Source: Actinomycetota bacterium (GTDB taxonomy: Bacteria; Actinomycetota; Actinomycetes; JACCUZ01). From it: a stretch of 37,281 bases of DNA. The position numbers and the translations under genes were made by a program. The DNA lies in the NCBI GenBank assembly GCA_030841035.1, contig JAVEDI010000046.1, positions 1 to 37,281 on the forward strand, read 5' to 3'. The notes under the pieces were generated by a model. It made no database searches and was not told the DNA's origin. It saw only the letters and a list, made by a program, of their open reading frames with translations. This document shows positions 1-9,024 of the stretch, one piece after another. Each line of letters begins with the position of its first letter. Within the stretch, counting starts at the first letter, position 1.

Positions 1-1
1 C

Positions 2-400
2 GCCAAGCTGCACGAGCTGCTGTCCCATAACGAGGGCTCCGGCCTGCTGTTCAAGATCCGCAACGACCCCCGGGTGACCACCGTCGGGCGCTGGCTGCGC
101 CGCTTCTCCCTCGACGAGCTGCCCCAGCTGTTCAACGTGCTCGGCGGCAGCATGAGCCTGGTCGGCCCCCGCCCGCACGTCACCCGTGAGGACGAGCAGT
201 ACGGCTTCGACATGGCCCGCCGGCTGCTCGTCAAGCCCGGCATCACGGGCCTGTGGCAGGTCAGCGGCCGCTCGGACCTCTCGTGGGAGGACAGCGTCCG
301 GCTCGACCTCTACTACGTGGAGAACTGGTCGTTCACGGCCGACATCCAGATCCTGTGGAAGACGCTGTACGCCGTCGCGGCCAGTCGCGGCGCGTACTGA
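2..400 (+). CDS. Bacterial sugar transferase (polyprenyl glycosylphosphotransferase), 3' part only
   Basis: The frame is open from the window edge, so the N-terminus and any membrane segments are missing. The visible 132 residues are the C-terminal catalytic part of the family that moves a sugar-1-phosphate from a nucleotide sugar onto undecaprenyl phosphate, the first step of exopolysaccharide or capsule repeat-unit assembly at the inner membrane face. Diagnostic motifs are [47 protein letters not shown] and the tail WKTLYAV..SRGAY. The domain runs to the normal family end, so the 3' end is intact. A 59-base gap separates it from the next gene, which has its own likely promoter. Sugar specificity cannot be read from this fragment. 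Confidence 0.9.
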   Translation, partial: AKLHELLSHNEGSGLLFKIRNDPRVTTVGRWLRRFSLDELPQLFNVLGGSMSLVGPRPHVTREDEQYGFDMARRLLVKPGITGLWQVSGRSDLSWEDSVRLDLYYVENWSFTADIQILWKTLYAVAASRGAY

Positions 401-447
401 CCCTCGCCGTCGGGTCGCCCTGCGGGTGGTGCGGCTGGCCCGGACGG

Positions 448-453
448 CATACT
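448..453 (+). promoter_or_regulatory. Putative -10 hexamer of a leaderless rluD transcript
   Basis: CATACT (5 of 6 to TATACT) lies exactly 6 bases before the GTG at 460, so transcription would start at or next to the start codon. There is no Shine-Dalgarno sequence before the GTG. The same geometry recurs elsewhere in the window. No clear -35 is seen. Confidence 0.5.
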
Positions 454-459
454 CGACCG

Positions 460-1389
460 GTGACCGACCGTCGATCCCTGCCCGTCCCCGACGGTCTCGC
501 CGGCGAGCGTCTGGACGCCGCCCTCGCCCGCCTGTTCGGCCTCTCGCGCACCAAGGCTGCCGAGCTGGTCGCCGCCGGCGCGGTGCGGCTGGACGGCGCC
601 GAGGCGGCGAAGTCCGATCGCGTGACGCCGGGGGCGTGGCTGGAGGTCGACCTGCCGCCGGCCCCCGGACCCGTCGCGACGGTGGCCGAGCCGGTGCCCG
701 GGATGCGCGTCGTGCACGACGACGAGGACATCGTGGTGGTCGACAAGCCGGTGGGCGTGGCCGCCCACCCGAGCCCCGGGTGGACCGGTCCGACCGTCGT
801 GGGCGGCCTGCAGGCAGCCGGCTTCCGGGTGTCGACCAGCGGCGCCGCGGAGCGCCAGGGTGTCGTGCACCGGCTCGACGTGGGGACCAGCGGTCTGATG
901 GTCGTCGCGAAGTCGGAGCACGCCTACACGGTGCTCAAGCGCGCCTTCAGGGAGCGCACGGTCGAGAAGGTGTACCACGCGCTCGTCCAGGGGCATCCCG
1001 ACCCGCTACGTGGCACGGTGGACGCCCCCATCGACCGGCACCCGACCCACGACTACAAGTGGGCCGTCGTCGCCGACGGCAAGCCGAGCATCACCCACTA
1101 CGAGACGCTCGAGGCGCACCGTGGCGCGAGCCTGCTGGAGATCCACCTCGAGACAGGACGGACCCACCAGATCCGGGTGCACATGGCGGCACTGCGCCAC
1201 CCCTGCGTGGGCGACCTGACCTACGGCGCCGACCCCACGCTGGCCGCCCGGCTGGGCGTGGGCCGCCAGTGGCTGCACGCGCTCGGCCTGGCCTTCGAGC
1301 ACCCCGGCACCGGAGAGCGGGTCGAGTTCGCGAGCGACTACCCCGCTGACCTCGCGCAGTCTCTCGCCCGACTGCGCGAGCCGGCGTGA
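460..1389 (+). CDS. rluD: RluA/RluD-family 23S rRNA pseudouridine synthase
   Basis: The 309-residue product should isomerise specific uridines to pseudouridine in 23S rRNA. An S4 RNA-binding domain occupies about residues 12-60 ([21 protein letters not shown]). The catalytic domain follows, with the signature [12 protein letters not shown] whose Asp140 is the expected nucleophile, then [11 protein letters not shown] and CVGDLTYG. The frame is open further upstream, but GTG 460 is chosen because the S4 domain begins right after it and a -10 hexamer sits 6 bases before it. The stop overlaps the next start (GTGA, 1386-1389), so the acetyltransferase is probably translationally coupled. In many actinobacteria lspA precedes this gene; here a sugar transferase does. 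Which uridines are modified cannot be told from sequence. Confidence 0.92.
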   Translation: MTDRRSLPVPDGLAGERLDAALARLFGLSRTKAAELVAAGAVRLDGAEAAKSDRVTPGAWLEVDLPPAPGPVATVAEPVPGMRVVHDDEDIVVVDKPVGVAAHPSPGWTGPTVVGGLQAAGFRVSTSGAAERQGVVHRLDVGTSGLMVVAKSEHAYTVLKRAFRERTVEKVYHALVQGHPDPLRGTVDAPIDRHPTHDYKWAVVADGKPSITHYETLEAHRGASLLEIHLETGRTHQIRVHMAALRHPCVGDLTYGADPTLAARLGVGRQWLHALGLAFEHPGTGERVEFASDYPADLAQSLARLREPA

Positions 1390-1886
1390 GCGCGCGGGCG
1401 GATCGCCCCGCACCCGCGGACCGCGCGGTGGGTGATGTCCGCCTCGCCCGCTCCGCGCAGGACGTGGCGCTCGCCTACGCGATCCGGGCGGAGGTCTTCG
1501 TGGTCGAGCAGGGCGTCCCCACCGACCTGGAGCTGGACGACCTGGACGGCGACGCCGATCACTTCCTCGCCTACGCGCACGGGCGGCCCGTGGGCGCGGC
1601 CCGCCTGGTCGTCGAGCGGCCCGGCTTCCCGGGTGCGCCCGACGCCCCCGGCCCGGTCGGTCACCTGGGCCGGCTCGCCGTCCGGCGCGGCATGCGCGGG
1701 AGCGGGCTGGGGGTCGCCCTGGTCCGGGCCGTCGAGGCGCGGGCCCGCCAGCGCGGTCTGGCCGTGATGGCCCTGTCGGCCCAGACCTATGCGATCGGGT
1801 TCTATGAGCGGCTGGGCTACACCGCGCACGGGCCGGAGTTCGACGATGCGGGCCTCCCGCACCGCTGGATGACCGCGACGCTGTGA
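1386..1886 (+). CDS. GNAT-family N-acetyltransferase (ElaA/YjcF-like)
   Basis: This 166-residue protein has one GNAT fold. Visible landmarks are [16 protein letters not shown] near residue 31, typical of the ElaA/YjcF subgroup, the beta4/acetyl-CoA segment [17 protein letters not shown] (R/Q-x-x-G-x-G/A-type pyrophosphate loop) around residues 93-109, and the C-terminal [14 protein letters not shown]. It should transfer an acetyl group from acetyl-CoA to an amine, but the substrate is unknown. It starts at a GTG that overlaps the rluD stop by four bases, so it forms a two-gene operon with rluD. Length and motifs are complete. Confidence 0.88.
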   Translation: MSARADRPAPADRAVGDVRLARSAQDVALAYAIRAEVFVVEQGVPTDLELDDLDGDADHFLAYAHGRPVGAARLVVERPGFPGAPDAPGPVGHLGRLAVRRGMRGSGLGVALVRAVEARARQRGLAVMALSAQTYAIGFYERLGYTAHGPEFDDAGLPHRWMTATL

Positions 1887-1943
1887 CTGCCCGCCCCCCG
1901 CCGGACCGGGGCGCCACGACTGCCCCGTTCGGCGGCACCTGGC

Positions 1944-2051
1944 TACGCTGGGTAACTTCAGCAAATCGTAAGGTAACTGACAGGTGGGCCAAGAAGGGTG
2001 GCGGCGTGCCGCGCACCCTGGCACCCGCAACCGATCCACGGGGGTTTCGAC
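1944..2051 (+). promoter_or_regulatory. Putative promoter and structured 5' leader upstream of small ORF and cell-wall hydrolase
   Basis: TACGCT (1944-1949) fits a -10 element. It is followed by two copies of GGTAACT (1951-1957 and 1972-1978) spaced 21 bases apart, about two helical turns, as an operator might be. A hairpin follows: GGGTG (1996-2000) pairs with CACCC (2014-2018) around an inner GCGG/CCGC stem. The region then runs through a G-rich stretch (2040-2044) to the ATG at 2052. Cell-wall lytic genes in actinobacteria often have regulatory leaders, but no known riboswitch class is clearly matched by eye. Confidence 0.35.
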
Positions 2052-2225
2052 ATGGCCTGGCTCAGCGCACCGTCCGCACACCGCCTGGCACGCGTCCTCG
2101 CCACACTCGCCGCCCTGCCCGGCGCACTGGCGGGCGCGCTGCTCTCCGGCTCGCCGCGCGCCGACACCGCCGTGGGCAGGTTCGTCCCCCTTGCGCCGCG
2201 CCGGGGCGGCGCCGGGCCCGGATGA
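2052..2225 (+). CDS. Small hydrophobic ORF overlapping the hydrolase start
   Basis: This 57-codon frame starts at ATG 2052 and ends with a TGA that overlaps the ATG of the next gene (ATGA, 2222-2225), the usual layout of a coupled pair. Third codon positions are about 88 percent G or C, like the real genes around it. The product has a basic start, then a hydrophobic alanine/leucine-rich stretch (about residues 12-33) resembling a signal sequence or membrane helix, and a polar, arginine/glycine-rich tail. I recognise no family. It could be a small membrane peptide, a leader peptide that tunes translation of the hydrolase, or chance. A G-rich stretch 8-12 bases before the ATG may serve as a weak ribosome-binding site. 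Confidence 0.4.
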   Translation: MAWLSAPSAHRLARVLATLAALPGALAGALLSGSPRADTAVGRFVPLAPRRGGAGPG

Positions 2226-3316
2226 GCCGAGGTCCGCGCGCGCACCTGCGGGGCCTGCTGCTGTCGGTGTCCTGCGCGGTCCTGGTCGCCGCGACGGGCC
2301 CCGCCGCCCCGGCCAGGGCCGCCCTCGACGCCACGGCCGGCGTACGGCTGACCGGAGGCGACATCTCCTGGCCGAACTGTCCGAAGGGCATGGGCATCCC
2401 GAGCCGGCGCGGCGAAGGGAAGCCGTTGCCCCTCGGCTCGGCGCGCTTCGTCCTCCTCGGGCTGACGAACGGCCCCGGTTTCACGGCCGACCCGTGCCTC
2501 GCCGACCACGTCGCCTATGCCCGCCGGGCCCGGCTGTGGACCGGGGCCTACGCGATGACGACGTTCCCGACCGCCAGCCAGCAGGCGGCCTACGGCGCCA
2601 CCGGGCCGTGGTCGCCCGCATCCGTGCCTGGTCAGCTGCGCAACGCCGGCTACGCGCAGGCGATGTTCAACGTGAGCTCGATGCGCTCGGTCGGTCTCGA
2701 CGTACCCATGGTGTGGGTGGACGTGGAGCCCTACCCGGTCGCGCCGTGGTCGCGCAGTCGCCCGGCCAACCGTGACGTGGTCCGGGGGGCGGTGCGGGCC
2801 TACGAGGACAGCGGCTACCGGGTCGGCTTCTACTCCTACGACGGCGGTTGGCGGGCCGTCGTCGGGGCCTGGCGCCAGCCGGCGTACGCCGCCTGGGTCC
2901 CGGTCGGGCACGCGCGCCACGGCTACGCGGCGGCGTCGGCGCGCTGCGGCCGGGCGAGCTTCTCGGGCGGGCGCGTGCTGCTCGCCCAGTGGATCGAGGC
3001 CGACCGTGACCGCGACCTGACCTGCCCGGCGCTCACCGGGCGTGCGGCCGGGCCGCACCCGCTGACCCGCTGGATCGACCGGCGGCTGCACCAGGGGTCG
3101 CGTGGCGCCGCGGTGCGCGCGCTGCAGCAGGCGATCGGCGTCCACGTGGACGGCGTCTTCGGGGAGCGGACCCGCGCCGCGCTGGTGGGGTTCCAGCGGG
3201 CGCGGGGCCTGGTCGCCGACGGGGTCACCGGCCGTCCCACGTGGCAGGCACTCGGCGCCGGGCGCCGGCTGCCGCAGCGGCCGTCGCGGCTGGCGGAGGT
3301 CTTCACCGCCTACTGA
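2222..3316 (+). CDS. Secreted GH25/DUF1906-like protein with peptidoglycan-binding domain
   Basis: The 364-residue product begins with a signal peptide (basic residues 1-10, hydrophobic core to about 26, likely cleavage near ARA at 31-33). The central domain (about residues 40-275) looks like a GH25/DUF1906 TIM-barrel glycosidase: GGDISWPNC at its start, a central VWVDVEPYP with Asp167 and Glu169 as candidate acidic catalytic residues, and [12 protein letters not shown]. The C-terminus (about 280-350) is a PG_binding_1 domain ([30 protein letters not shown]). It therefore probably binds, and may cleave, cell-wall glycan outside the cell. The frame is open back to 1883, but ATG 2222 is preferred because the signal peptide starts there and it overlaps the small upstream ORF. 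Enzymatic activity is inferred, not certain. Confidence 0.82.
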   Translation: MSRGPRAHLRGLLLSVSCAVLVAATGPAAPARAALDATAGVRLTGGDISWPNCPKGMGIPSRRGEGKPLPLGSARFVLLGLTNGPGFTADPCLADHVAYARRARLWTGAYAMTTFPTASQQAAYGATGPWSPASVPGQLRNAGYAQAMFNVSSMRSVGLDVPMVWVDVEPYPVAPWSRSRPANRDVVRGAVRAYEDSGYRVGFYSYDGGWRAVVGAWRQPAYAAWVPVGHARHGYAAASARCGRASFSGGRVLLAQWIEADRDRDLTCPALTGRAAGPHPLTRWIDRRLHQGSRGAAVRALQQAIGVHVDGVFGERTRAALVGFQRARGLVADGVTGRPTWQALGAGRRLPQRPSRLAEVFTAY

Positions 3317-3415
3317 TCGGACCGGCAGAGCCTCGCCCTCGACCCGCGGGCGTGGCGACACGCCGAGCACCCTGGGACGCACCACGACACGCCGAAGGCC
3401 GCCCGTCGGGCCACC

Positions 3416-3421
3416 TAGGGT
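3416..3421 (+). promoter_or_regulatory. Putative -10 element of dnaE1
   Basis: TAGGGT at 3416-3421 lies in the 142-base gap after the hydrolase gene and would give a leader of about 30 bases. A Shine-Dalgarno GGAGG at 3443-3447 precedes the ATG at 3459 by 11 bases. No convincing -35 is visible. Nothing else recognisable lies in this gap. Confidence 0.4.
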
Positions 3422-3458
3422 GGAGGTCTCGCACGCACCACCGGAGGCACTTCCCAGC

Positions 3459-6400
3459 ATGGGCTCACCCGACTCGTTCGTGCACCTGCACGTGCACACG
3501 GAGTACTCCATGCTCGACGGCGCCGCTCGGCTGAGCGACCTGTTCGCCGAGACGTCGCGGATGGGCATGCCCGCCCTGGCCATGACCGACCACGGCAACG
3601 TCTTCGGTGCCTACGACTTCTGGAAGAAGGCCACGGCGGCCGGCGTCAAGCCGATCATCGGGACCGAGGCCTACGTCACCCCGCGCACGCACCGGTCCGA
3701 CCGCAGCCGGGTCAAGTGGGGCGTCGGCGGCGGCGACGACGTCTCCGGTGGCGGTGCGTTCACCCACATGACGCTGCTGGCCGAGAACACCGCAGGCATG
3801 CACAACCTGTTCCGCCTCTCCTCCCGGGCCAGCCTCGAGGGGTTCTTCTACAAGCCGCGCATGGACCGCGAGCTGCTCTCGACCTACGCCTCGGGGCTGA
3901 TCGCCACCACCGGCTGCCCGTCCGGCGAGGTGCAGACGTTCTTGCGGCTCGGACAGTACGACGAGGCGCTCGCAGCAGCGGCCGAGTTCCGCGACATCTT
4001 CGGGGCCGGCAACTACTTCCTCGAGCTGATGGAGCACGGCCTCGAGATCGAGTCCCGGGTCCGCGCCGACCTGCTCCGGCTGGCCAAGGACCTCGACCTG
4101 CCGGTCGTGGCCACCAACGACCTGCACTACACGAACAAGCAGGACGCTGCGGCGCACGAGGTGCTGCTCTGCGTCCAGTCCGGTTCGACGATGGCCGACC
4201 CCAAGCGGTTCAAGCTCGAGGGCGAGGACTACTACCTGAAGTCGCCGGAGGAGATGCGCCGGGTGTGGCGCGAGCTGCCCGAGGCCTGCGACAACACGCT
4301 GCTGATCGCCGAGCGCTGCACCGTGTCCTTCGCCGAGGGCGAGGGCCGCTACATGCCGCGGTTCCCGTGCCCTCCGGGGGAGTCGGAGCAGTCCTGGTTC
4401 GTCAAGGAGGTCGAGGTCGGCCTGGGCCGGCGCTACCCGGGCGGCGTCAGCGACGAGGTGCGCAAGCGCGCGGACTACGAGACCGAGGTCATCTGCAGCA
4501 AGGGCTACGCCGGCTACTTCCTGGTGGTCGCCGACTTCATCAACTGGGCCAAGGACAACCGCATCCGGGTCGGCCCCGGCCGTGGTTCCGGAGCGGGCGC
4601 CATGACGGCGTACGCCATGGGCGTCACCGACCTCGATCCGCTCGTCCACGGCCTGATCTTCGAGCGGTTCCTCAACCCCGAGCGCATGTCGATGCCCGAC
4701 TTCGACGTCGACTTCGACGAGCGTCGCCGCGGCGAGGTGATCCGCTACGTCACCGACAAGTACGGCGACGACCGGGTCGCCCAGATCGTCACCTACGGCA
4801 CCATCAAGGCCAAGCAGGCGATGAAGGACTCCGCGCGGGTCCTCGGCTACCCCTACGCCCTGGGCGACCAGCTCACCAAGCTGATGCCACCGGCCGTCAT
4901 GGGCAAGGACATCCCGCTCGGCGGCATCTTCGACCCGACCCACAAGCGCTACTCCGAGGGCGGCGAGTTCCGGGCCCGCTACGAGTCCGACCCGGACGCG
5001 AAGCGGGTGGTCGACACCGCGCGCGGCCTGGAGAACCTCAAGCGCCAGTGGGGCGTGCACGCCGCGGGCGTCATCATGTCCAGCGAGCCGTTGCTCGACG
5101 TCGTCCCGATCATGAAGCGGGAGCAGGACGGGCAAATCATCACCCAGTTCGACTACCCGAGCTGCGAGGCGCTCGGCATGGTCAAGATGGACTTCCTCGG
5201 GCTGCGCAACCTCACGATCCTCGACGACGCGCTGCGGAACATCGAGGCCAACCGTGGCCAGATCATCGATCTGGACGTGCTGAGCAAGGACCTCACCGAC
5301 CCGGCCACCTACGACCTGCTGGCGCGCGGCGACACCCTGGGCGTCTTCCAGTTCGACGGCGGTCCGATGCGCAGCCTGCTGCGGGCGATGCGTCCCGACA
5401 ACTTCGAGGACATCTCCGCCGTGGGCGCGCTCTACCGGCCGGGACCGATGGGAGCCGGGTCCCACACGAAGTACGCGCTGCGCAAGAACGGCCAGGAGCC
5501 CATCACGCCCATCCACCCCGAGCTGGCGGCACCGCTGGCGGAGATCCTCGGGGCGACCTACGGCCTGATCGTCTACCAGGAGCAGGTGCTGCTGATCGCC
5601 CAGAAGCTGGCCGGCTACACCCTCGGCAAGGCCGACCTGTTGCGCAAGGCGATGGGCAAGAAGAAGCGCGAGGTGCTCGACGCCGAGTTCGTCGGGTTCT
5701 CCGAGGGCATGGCGGCCAACGGCTACTCGATGGCGGCCATCAAGACGCTGTGGGACATCCTCGTCCCGTTCTCCGACTATGCGTTCAACAAGGCCCACAG
5801 CGCGGCCTACGGCCTGGTGTCCTACTGGACCGCCTACCTCAAGGCCAACTTCCCGGCCGAGTACATGGCGGCCCTGCTGACGTCCGTGCGCGACGACAAG
5901 GACAAGTCCGCGCTCTACCTCAACGAGTGCCGCCGGATGGGCATCAAGGTGCTGCCGCCGGACGTCAACGAGTCGGACTCCGACTACACCCCGCGCGGCA
6001 CCGACATCCGCTTCGGGCTCTCGGCCATCCGCAACGTCGGAGAGAACGTCGTGGCCAGCATCGCCGGGACCCGCGAGGCGAAGGGCCGCTTCAGCGGCTT
6101 CTACGACTTCCTGCGCAAGGTCGAACCGGTCGCCTGCAACAAGAAGACCGTGGAGTCCCTGATCAAGGCCGGTGCGTTCGACTCGCTCGGTGACTCGCGG
6201 CGGGGCCTGCTCCACGTGCACGCCGAGGCCATCGACTCGTTCATGGACACCAAGCGCAACGAGGCGCACGGCCAGTTCGACCTCTTCGGGGGTGGCGAGG
6301 AGAGCGACCCCGACGACCCTCACGGGCTCGCCGTGACGCCTGCGGTCCCGGTGGGCGAGTGGGACAAGTCCGTGCTGCTGGCCTACGAGCGGGAGATGCT

Positions 6401-6995
6401 CGGGCTCTACGTGTCCGACCACCCGCTGTTCGGCATCGAGCACGTCCTCGCGGCCGCGGCCGAGTGCTCGATCGCGTCGCTCACCGGTTCCGAGGAGCGC
6501 TCCGACGGGTCGGTCGTCACGATCGGGGGCCTCGTCAGCGGGCTGCAGCGCAAGGTGACCAGGAAGGGTGACGTCTGGGCCATCGCCACCGTCGAGGACC
6601 TGGAGGGCGCGATCGAGGTCATGCTCTTCCCGCAGACCTACCAGCTCTACGCGACGAGCCTCGCCGAGGACGCGGTCGTGCTGGTCAAGGGCCGCGTCGA
6701 CCGTCGCGACGACGTGCCCAAGCTCATCGCGATGGACCTCACGCTGCCCGACCTGTCCGACGGCCCCCGCGGCCCCGTGGTCATCTCCCTCCCGCTGACC
6801 CGGTGTACGCCGCCGGTGGTCGAGCGCCTCAAGGAGGTGCTCGTCACCCATCCCGGGCCCACCGAGGTGCACCTGCAGCTGCAGTCGGCCACCCGCACGA
6901 AGGTGCTGCGGCTCGACGACGGCTTGCGGGTCAACCCGTCACCCGCCCTGATGGGCGACCTGAAGGCGCTGCTCGGCGCGGCCTGCCTGAGCTGA
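3459..6995 (+). CDS. dnaE: DNA polymerase III alpha subunit (replicative, DnaE1)
   Basis: The 1178-residue product is full length for the chromosomal replicase DnaE1. The PHP domain comes first ([13 protein letters not shown] at residues 8-20, MTDHGN near 42); in mycobacterial DnaE1 this domain is the proofreading exonuclease, and the metal-binding histidines look preserved here. The polymerase core follows, with [10 protein letters not shown] and the catalytic aspartates in [10 protein letters not shown] (Asp414, Asp416, Asp418), then [12 protein letters not shown] and the fingers region. A helix-hairpin-helix region and a C-terminal OB fold (about residues 1020-1090, [14 protein letters not shown]) end the protein. 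ATG 3459 is chosen for its upstream GGAGG and because the PHP domain begins immediately. It is transcribed alone. Confidence 0.97.
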   Translation: MGSPDSFVHLHVHTEYSMLDGAARLSDLFAETSRMGMPALAMTDHGNVFGAYDFWKKATAAGVKPIIGTEAYVTPRTHRSDRSRVKWGVGGGDDVSGGGAFTHMTLLAENTAGMHNLFRLSSRASLEGFFYKPRMDRELLSTYASGLIATTGCPSGEVQTFLRLGQYDEALAAAAEFRDIFGAGNYFLELMEHGLEIESRVRADLLRLAKDLDLPVVATNDLHYTNKQDAAAHEVLLCVQSGSTMADPKRFKLEGEDYYLKSPEEMRRVWRELPEACDNTLLIAERCTVSFAEGEGRYMPRFPCPPGESEQSWFVKEVEVGLGRRYPGGVSDEVRKRADYETEVICSKGYAGYFLVVADFINWAKDNRIRVGPGRGSGAGAMTAYAMGVTDLDPLVHGLIFERFLNPERMSMPDFDVDFDERRRGEVIRYVTDKYGDDRVAQIVTYGTIKAKQAMKDSARVLGYPYALGDQLTKLMPPAVMGKDIPLGGIFDPTHKRYSEGGEFRARYESDPDAKRVVDTARGLENLKRQWGVHAAGVIMSSEPLLDVVPIMKREQDGQIITQFDYPSCEALGMVKMDFLGLRNLTILDDALRNIEANRGQIIDLDVLSKDLTDPATYDLLARGDTLGVFQFDGGPMRSLLRAMRPDNFEDISAVGALYRPGPMGAGSHTKYALRKNGQEPITPIHPELAAPLAEILGATYGLIVYQEQVLLIAQKLAGYTLGKADLLRKAMGKKKREVLDAEFVGFSEGMAANGYSMAAIKTLWDILVPFSDYAFNKAHSAAYGLVSYWTAYLKANFPAEYMAALLTSVRDDKDKSALYLNECRRMGIKVLPPDVNESDSDYTPRGTDIRFGLSAIRNVGENVVASIAGTREAKGRFSGFYDFLRKVEPVACNKKTVESLIKAGAFDSLGDSRRGLLHVHAEAIDSFMDTKRNEAHGQFDLFGGGEESDPDDPHGLAVTPAVPVGEWDKSVLLAYEREMLGLYVSDHPLFGIEHVLAAAAECSIASLTGSEERSDGSVVTIGGLVSGLQRKVTRKGDVWAIATVEDLEGAIEVMLFPQTYQLYATSLAEDAVVLVKGRVDRRDDVPKLIAMDLTLPDLSDGPRGPVVISLPLTRCTPPVVERLKEVLVTHPGPTEVHLQLQSATRTKVLRLDDGLRVNPSPALMGDLKALLGAACLS

Positions 6996-7045
6996 GCCGA
7001 GGCGGCGCCCGCGTCGTCGCCCGAGCGCCCTGGGAGGATGGCTGC

Positions 7046-7783
7046 GTGAGCCCCGACACCCGAGAAGAGCTGAACACCGGGGCGCGGATCGCCCTCGGCG
7101 TGCTGGCCGCCGGCGTACCCGCCGGTGTGGTGTGGTGGTTGCTCGCCCCCGTCCCGCGGGTCGTCGTGCGCGGTCCCGGTGTCTTCCTGGTCAACGGGGA
7201 GAGCGAGACCGCGATCGCAGCCGACGGCTGGTTCGCGGTCTGCACGGCCACGGCGGGCCTGGTGGCCGCCCTGGTGGTCTTCGCGCTGGCCCGACGGACC
7301 CCGGTCGGGGCCCTGCTCGGGCTGAGCGTCGGCGGTCTGGCAGCGGCGCTGCTCGCCTGGCGGCTGGGGGTGCTGCTCGGCCCGGACTCCGTGCGCAGCA
7401 GCGCCAAGGGCCTGGCGGACGGCGCCCGGTTCGACGGCCCGCTCGAGCTGTCGGCGCGGGGGGTGCTGCTGGCCTGGCCGCTCGTGTCCGTCGGGGCCTA
7501 CTTCGCGCTCACCGCCGGTCTCGAGCCGCCCGGGTCCCGCTCCGGCGACCTCCCCGGGGGAGGGCGGCGCTTCCCCGTCACCGTCCTGCGACCCGGCTAC
7601 GCCATCGAGGAGGTCGACGAGCTGCTGGGCGGGGTGGAGGCCGGCGACGTGACCGCCGAGCAGGTGCGGGCGGCCTCGTTCTCCTCGACCCGGCTGCGCC
7701 GCGGCTACGACGAGGCCAGCGTCGACGCCGCGCTGGTCGCGGTGACCGAGCGGCTCACCCGCCGCGACCCGGTCGACGGATAG
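7046..7783 (+). CDS. Four-helix membrane protein with C-terminal DivIVA-like repeats
   Basis: The 245-residue product starts at GTG 7046 behind a GGGAGGA site (7032-7038). Four hydrophobic segments lie at about residues 13-34, 57-80, 84-104 and 137-157. The C-terminal part (about 178-240) is soluble and holds two short DivI1A-type motifs, FPVTVLRPGYAIEEVDELL and STRLRRGYDEASVDAAL, which resemble the membrane-curvature-sensing segments of DivIVA/Wag31. A polar-growth or envelope role can be guessed but not shown. The gene converges on the ybaK-like gene and their 3' ends overlap by 29 bases. GAGGAT at 7034-7039, 6 bases before the GTG, could alternatively be a -10 element. Confidence 0.75.
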   Translation: MSPDTREELNTGARIALGVLAAGVPAGVVWWLLAPVPRVVVRGPGVFLVNGESETAIAADGWFAVCTATAGLVAALVVFALARRTPVGALLGLSVGGLAAALLAWRLGVLLGPDSVRSSAKGLADGARFDGPLELSARGVLLAWPLVSVGAYFALTAGLEPPGSRSGDLPGGGRRFPVTVLRPGYAIEEVDELLGGVEAGDVTAEQVRAASFSSTRLRRGYDEASVDAALVAVTERLTRRDPVDG

Positions 7784-8267
7784 CGCACACCGTCGCCCCG
7801 GTGACGCGCACCAGGTCGTCGGGACGCAGGCAGACCTGCAGCCCGCGGCGGCCGGCGGACACGTAGACCTGCGCGTCGTCGTGCACCGAGGTGTCGATCA
7901 GCGTCGGCAGCCGCGTCCGCGTCCCGAGCGGGCTGATGCCCCCCACGACGTACCCGGTGGCCCGCTGCGCGTCCTCCGGTTGCGCCATGGCCGCCCGCTT
8001 GCCGCCCGCGGCCGCGGCCAGCGCCTTGAGGTCGAGCGCGCCGCTCACCGGCACGACCGCGACGACCAGCCGCCCGTCGACCCGCGCCAGCAGCGTCTTG
8101 AACACCCGGTCAGGACTCACGCCGAGGGCCGTGGCCGCCTGCTCCCCGTAGGAGGCCGCACCCGGGTCGTGCGCGTAGGGGTGCAGGGCGAACGCCACCC
8201 CGGCCCGGGAGAGCGCGACGGTGGCGGGCGTCGAGCCGCCGCCCTCCCCGGTCGTCGCAGGGCTCAG
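7755..8267 (-). CDS. ybaK: YbaK/EbsC-type aminoacyl-tRNA deacylase, probable CTG start
   Basis: The product is a single YbaK domain that should hydrolyse mischarged Cys-tRNA(Pro), a translation quality-control step in the cytoplasm. Landmarks are FALHPYAHDP, DRVFKTLLARVDG with its expected catalytic lysine, and YVVGGISPLGTRTRLPT. The first ATG/GTG/TTG in frame is GTG 8198 (147 residues), but the conserved family N-terminus (GGSTPATVALSRAGVAF) is encoded upstream of it. No ATG, GTG or TTG occurs in frame before the upstream stop at 8339-8337. CTG 8267 overlaps the stop of the LON gene in a CTGA arrangement identical to the ATGA/GTGA overlaps elsewhere here, and GGTGAG lies just upstream. The CTG start gives 170 residues, a normal family length. 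Family assignment is firm; the start is inferred. Confidence 0.85.
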   Translation of the reverse strand: MSPATTGEGGGSTPATVALSRAGVAFALHPYAHDPGAASYGEQAATALGVSPDRVFKTLLARVDGRLVVAVVPVSGALDLKALAAAAGGKRAAMAQPEDAQRATGYVVGGISPLGTRTRLPTLIDTSVHDDAQVYVSAGRRGLQVCLRPDDLVRVTGATVCAIRRPGRGG

Positions 8268-8935
8268 TTGTGACTCACCGCCGTGCGGGTCAGCTCGACG
8301 GCCGGCACGGAGGGCAGCAGCCGCAGCAGCGTGGTCTCACGACGCAGGATGGCCAGCTCGTAGCGCAGCCGGCTGGCCGTGTCGGGCTGCGCCAGCAGGG
8401 CCTGCTTGTCCGAGCGGTCGAGCACGGACGCGGCCGCCACGAGGTAGGACAGCATCGTCGGGTCCTCCGGCAGGTCCTCCCCGGCCTGCGCGCCACCACC
8501 GCCGGTGAGGACCGAGCGGTACGCGCGGAAGACCGTGCCGACCCCGCGCGCCAGGCTGTCGGAGCCCGCGCCCACGGGTTCGTCGAGGAACTCGACCTCG
8601 GCCTGCAGGTAGGGCCGGTGGTCCTGCGGGTCGAGGAGCGACTCGACACGGAACCGGCGGGAGCCGGCCGTGACGAGGTCGAAGCGGCCGTCGTCGTACG
8701 CCTCGACCTGGTGCAGCTGCGCCAGGCAGCCGACGTCGTACAGGGCATGGACCCCGTCGGCCCCCACCTCGCGACCCTCGCGGATGGCAACCACGCCGAA
8801 GGCACGCTCCGCCTCGGGCCCCGCGATCAGATCCCGCACGAGGGCGCGGTAGCGGTCCTCGAAGACGTGCAGCGGCAGCAGCACGCCGGGGAAGAGCACC
8901 GTCCCCAGGGGGAACAGCGGCAGCCGCTGGGTCAC
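8264..8935 (-). CDS. Stand-alone LON substrate-binding domain protein
   Basis: The 223-residue product matches the N-terminal LON domain (PF02190 type) without the ATPase or protease domains. Landmarks are [26 protein letters not shown] at the very N-terminus, [13 protein letters not shown], and [14 protein letters not shown]. The C-terminal part (about 150-223) is helical. In Lon protease this domain recognises substrates; the function of solo versions is not established. The GTG at 8935 lies 6 bases after a TAGGCT -10 hexamer, so the message is probably leaderless. The stop overlaps the likely start of the downstream ybaK-like gene, so the two form a minus-strand operon divergent from hisD. 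Confidence 0.88.
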   Translation of the reverse strand: MTQRLPLFPLGTVLFPGVLLPLHVFEDRYRALVRDLIAGPEAERAFGVVAIREGREVGADGVHALYDVGCLAQLHQVEAYDDGRFDLVTAGSRRFRVESLLDPQDHRPYLQAEVEFLDEPVGAGSDSLARGVGTVFRAYRSVLTGGGGAQAGEDLPEDPTMLSYLVAAASVLDRSDKQALLAQPDTASRLRYELAILRRETTLLRLLPSVPAVELTRTAVSHN

Positions 8936-8941
8936 GGGCGA

Positions 8942-8947
8942 AGCCTA
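8942..8947 (-). promoter_or_regulatory. Putative -10 hexamer of leaderless LON-ybaK transcript
   Basis: Read on the minus strand, TAGGCT is followed by exactly 6 bases and then the GTG start of the LON gene. This is a good TAnnnT match with no ribosome-binding site between, in the 89-base divergent gap shared with hisD. Confidence 0.55.
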
Positions 8948-9012
8948 TGACCGCCGGTGCGGGCAGCGAGCCGGCCCCTGGACGGGTCGAGCACCATCGC
9001 CGGCCCGCTCCG

Positions 9013-9018
9013 TAGACT
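9013..9018 (+). promoter_or_regulatory. Putative -10 hexamer of leaderless hisD transcript
   Basis: TAGACT lies 6 bases before the GTG start of hisD at 9025, leaving no room for a leader or ribosome-binding site. A weak TCGAGC about 20 bases upstream is the only -35 candidate. It would drive hisD-hisC-hisB. Confidence 0.55.
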
Positions 9019-9024
9019 CGGCGG

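Noticed and set aside
1944-2051. c-di-AMP (ydaO) riboswitch upstream of the cell-wall hydrolase
   Set aside because: The gene context fits and the GCACCC...CACGGGGG segment is vaguely similar, but the leader is only about 100 bases and I cannot align the conserved core. I kept it only as a structured leader of unknown type.
3465-6872. 1135-codon open frame on the minus strand opposite dnaE
   Set aside because: It is a shadow of a very GC-rich coding strand: His/Val/Arg/Gly-rich, no domain, and exactly antiparallel to an unmistakable DnaE. The same applies to the minus-strand frame of 1126 codons opposite gltB.
7034-7039. Leaderless start for the DivIVA-like membrane gene (GAGGAT-N6-GTG)
   Set aside because: The spacing fits, but the hexamer is poor and is better explained as part of the GGGAGGA ribosome-binding site.
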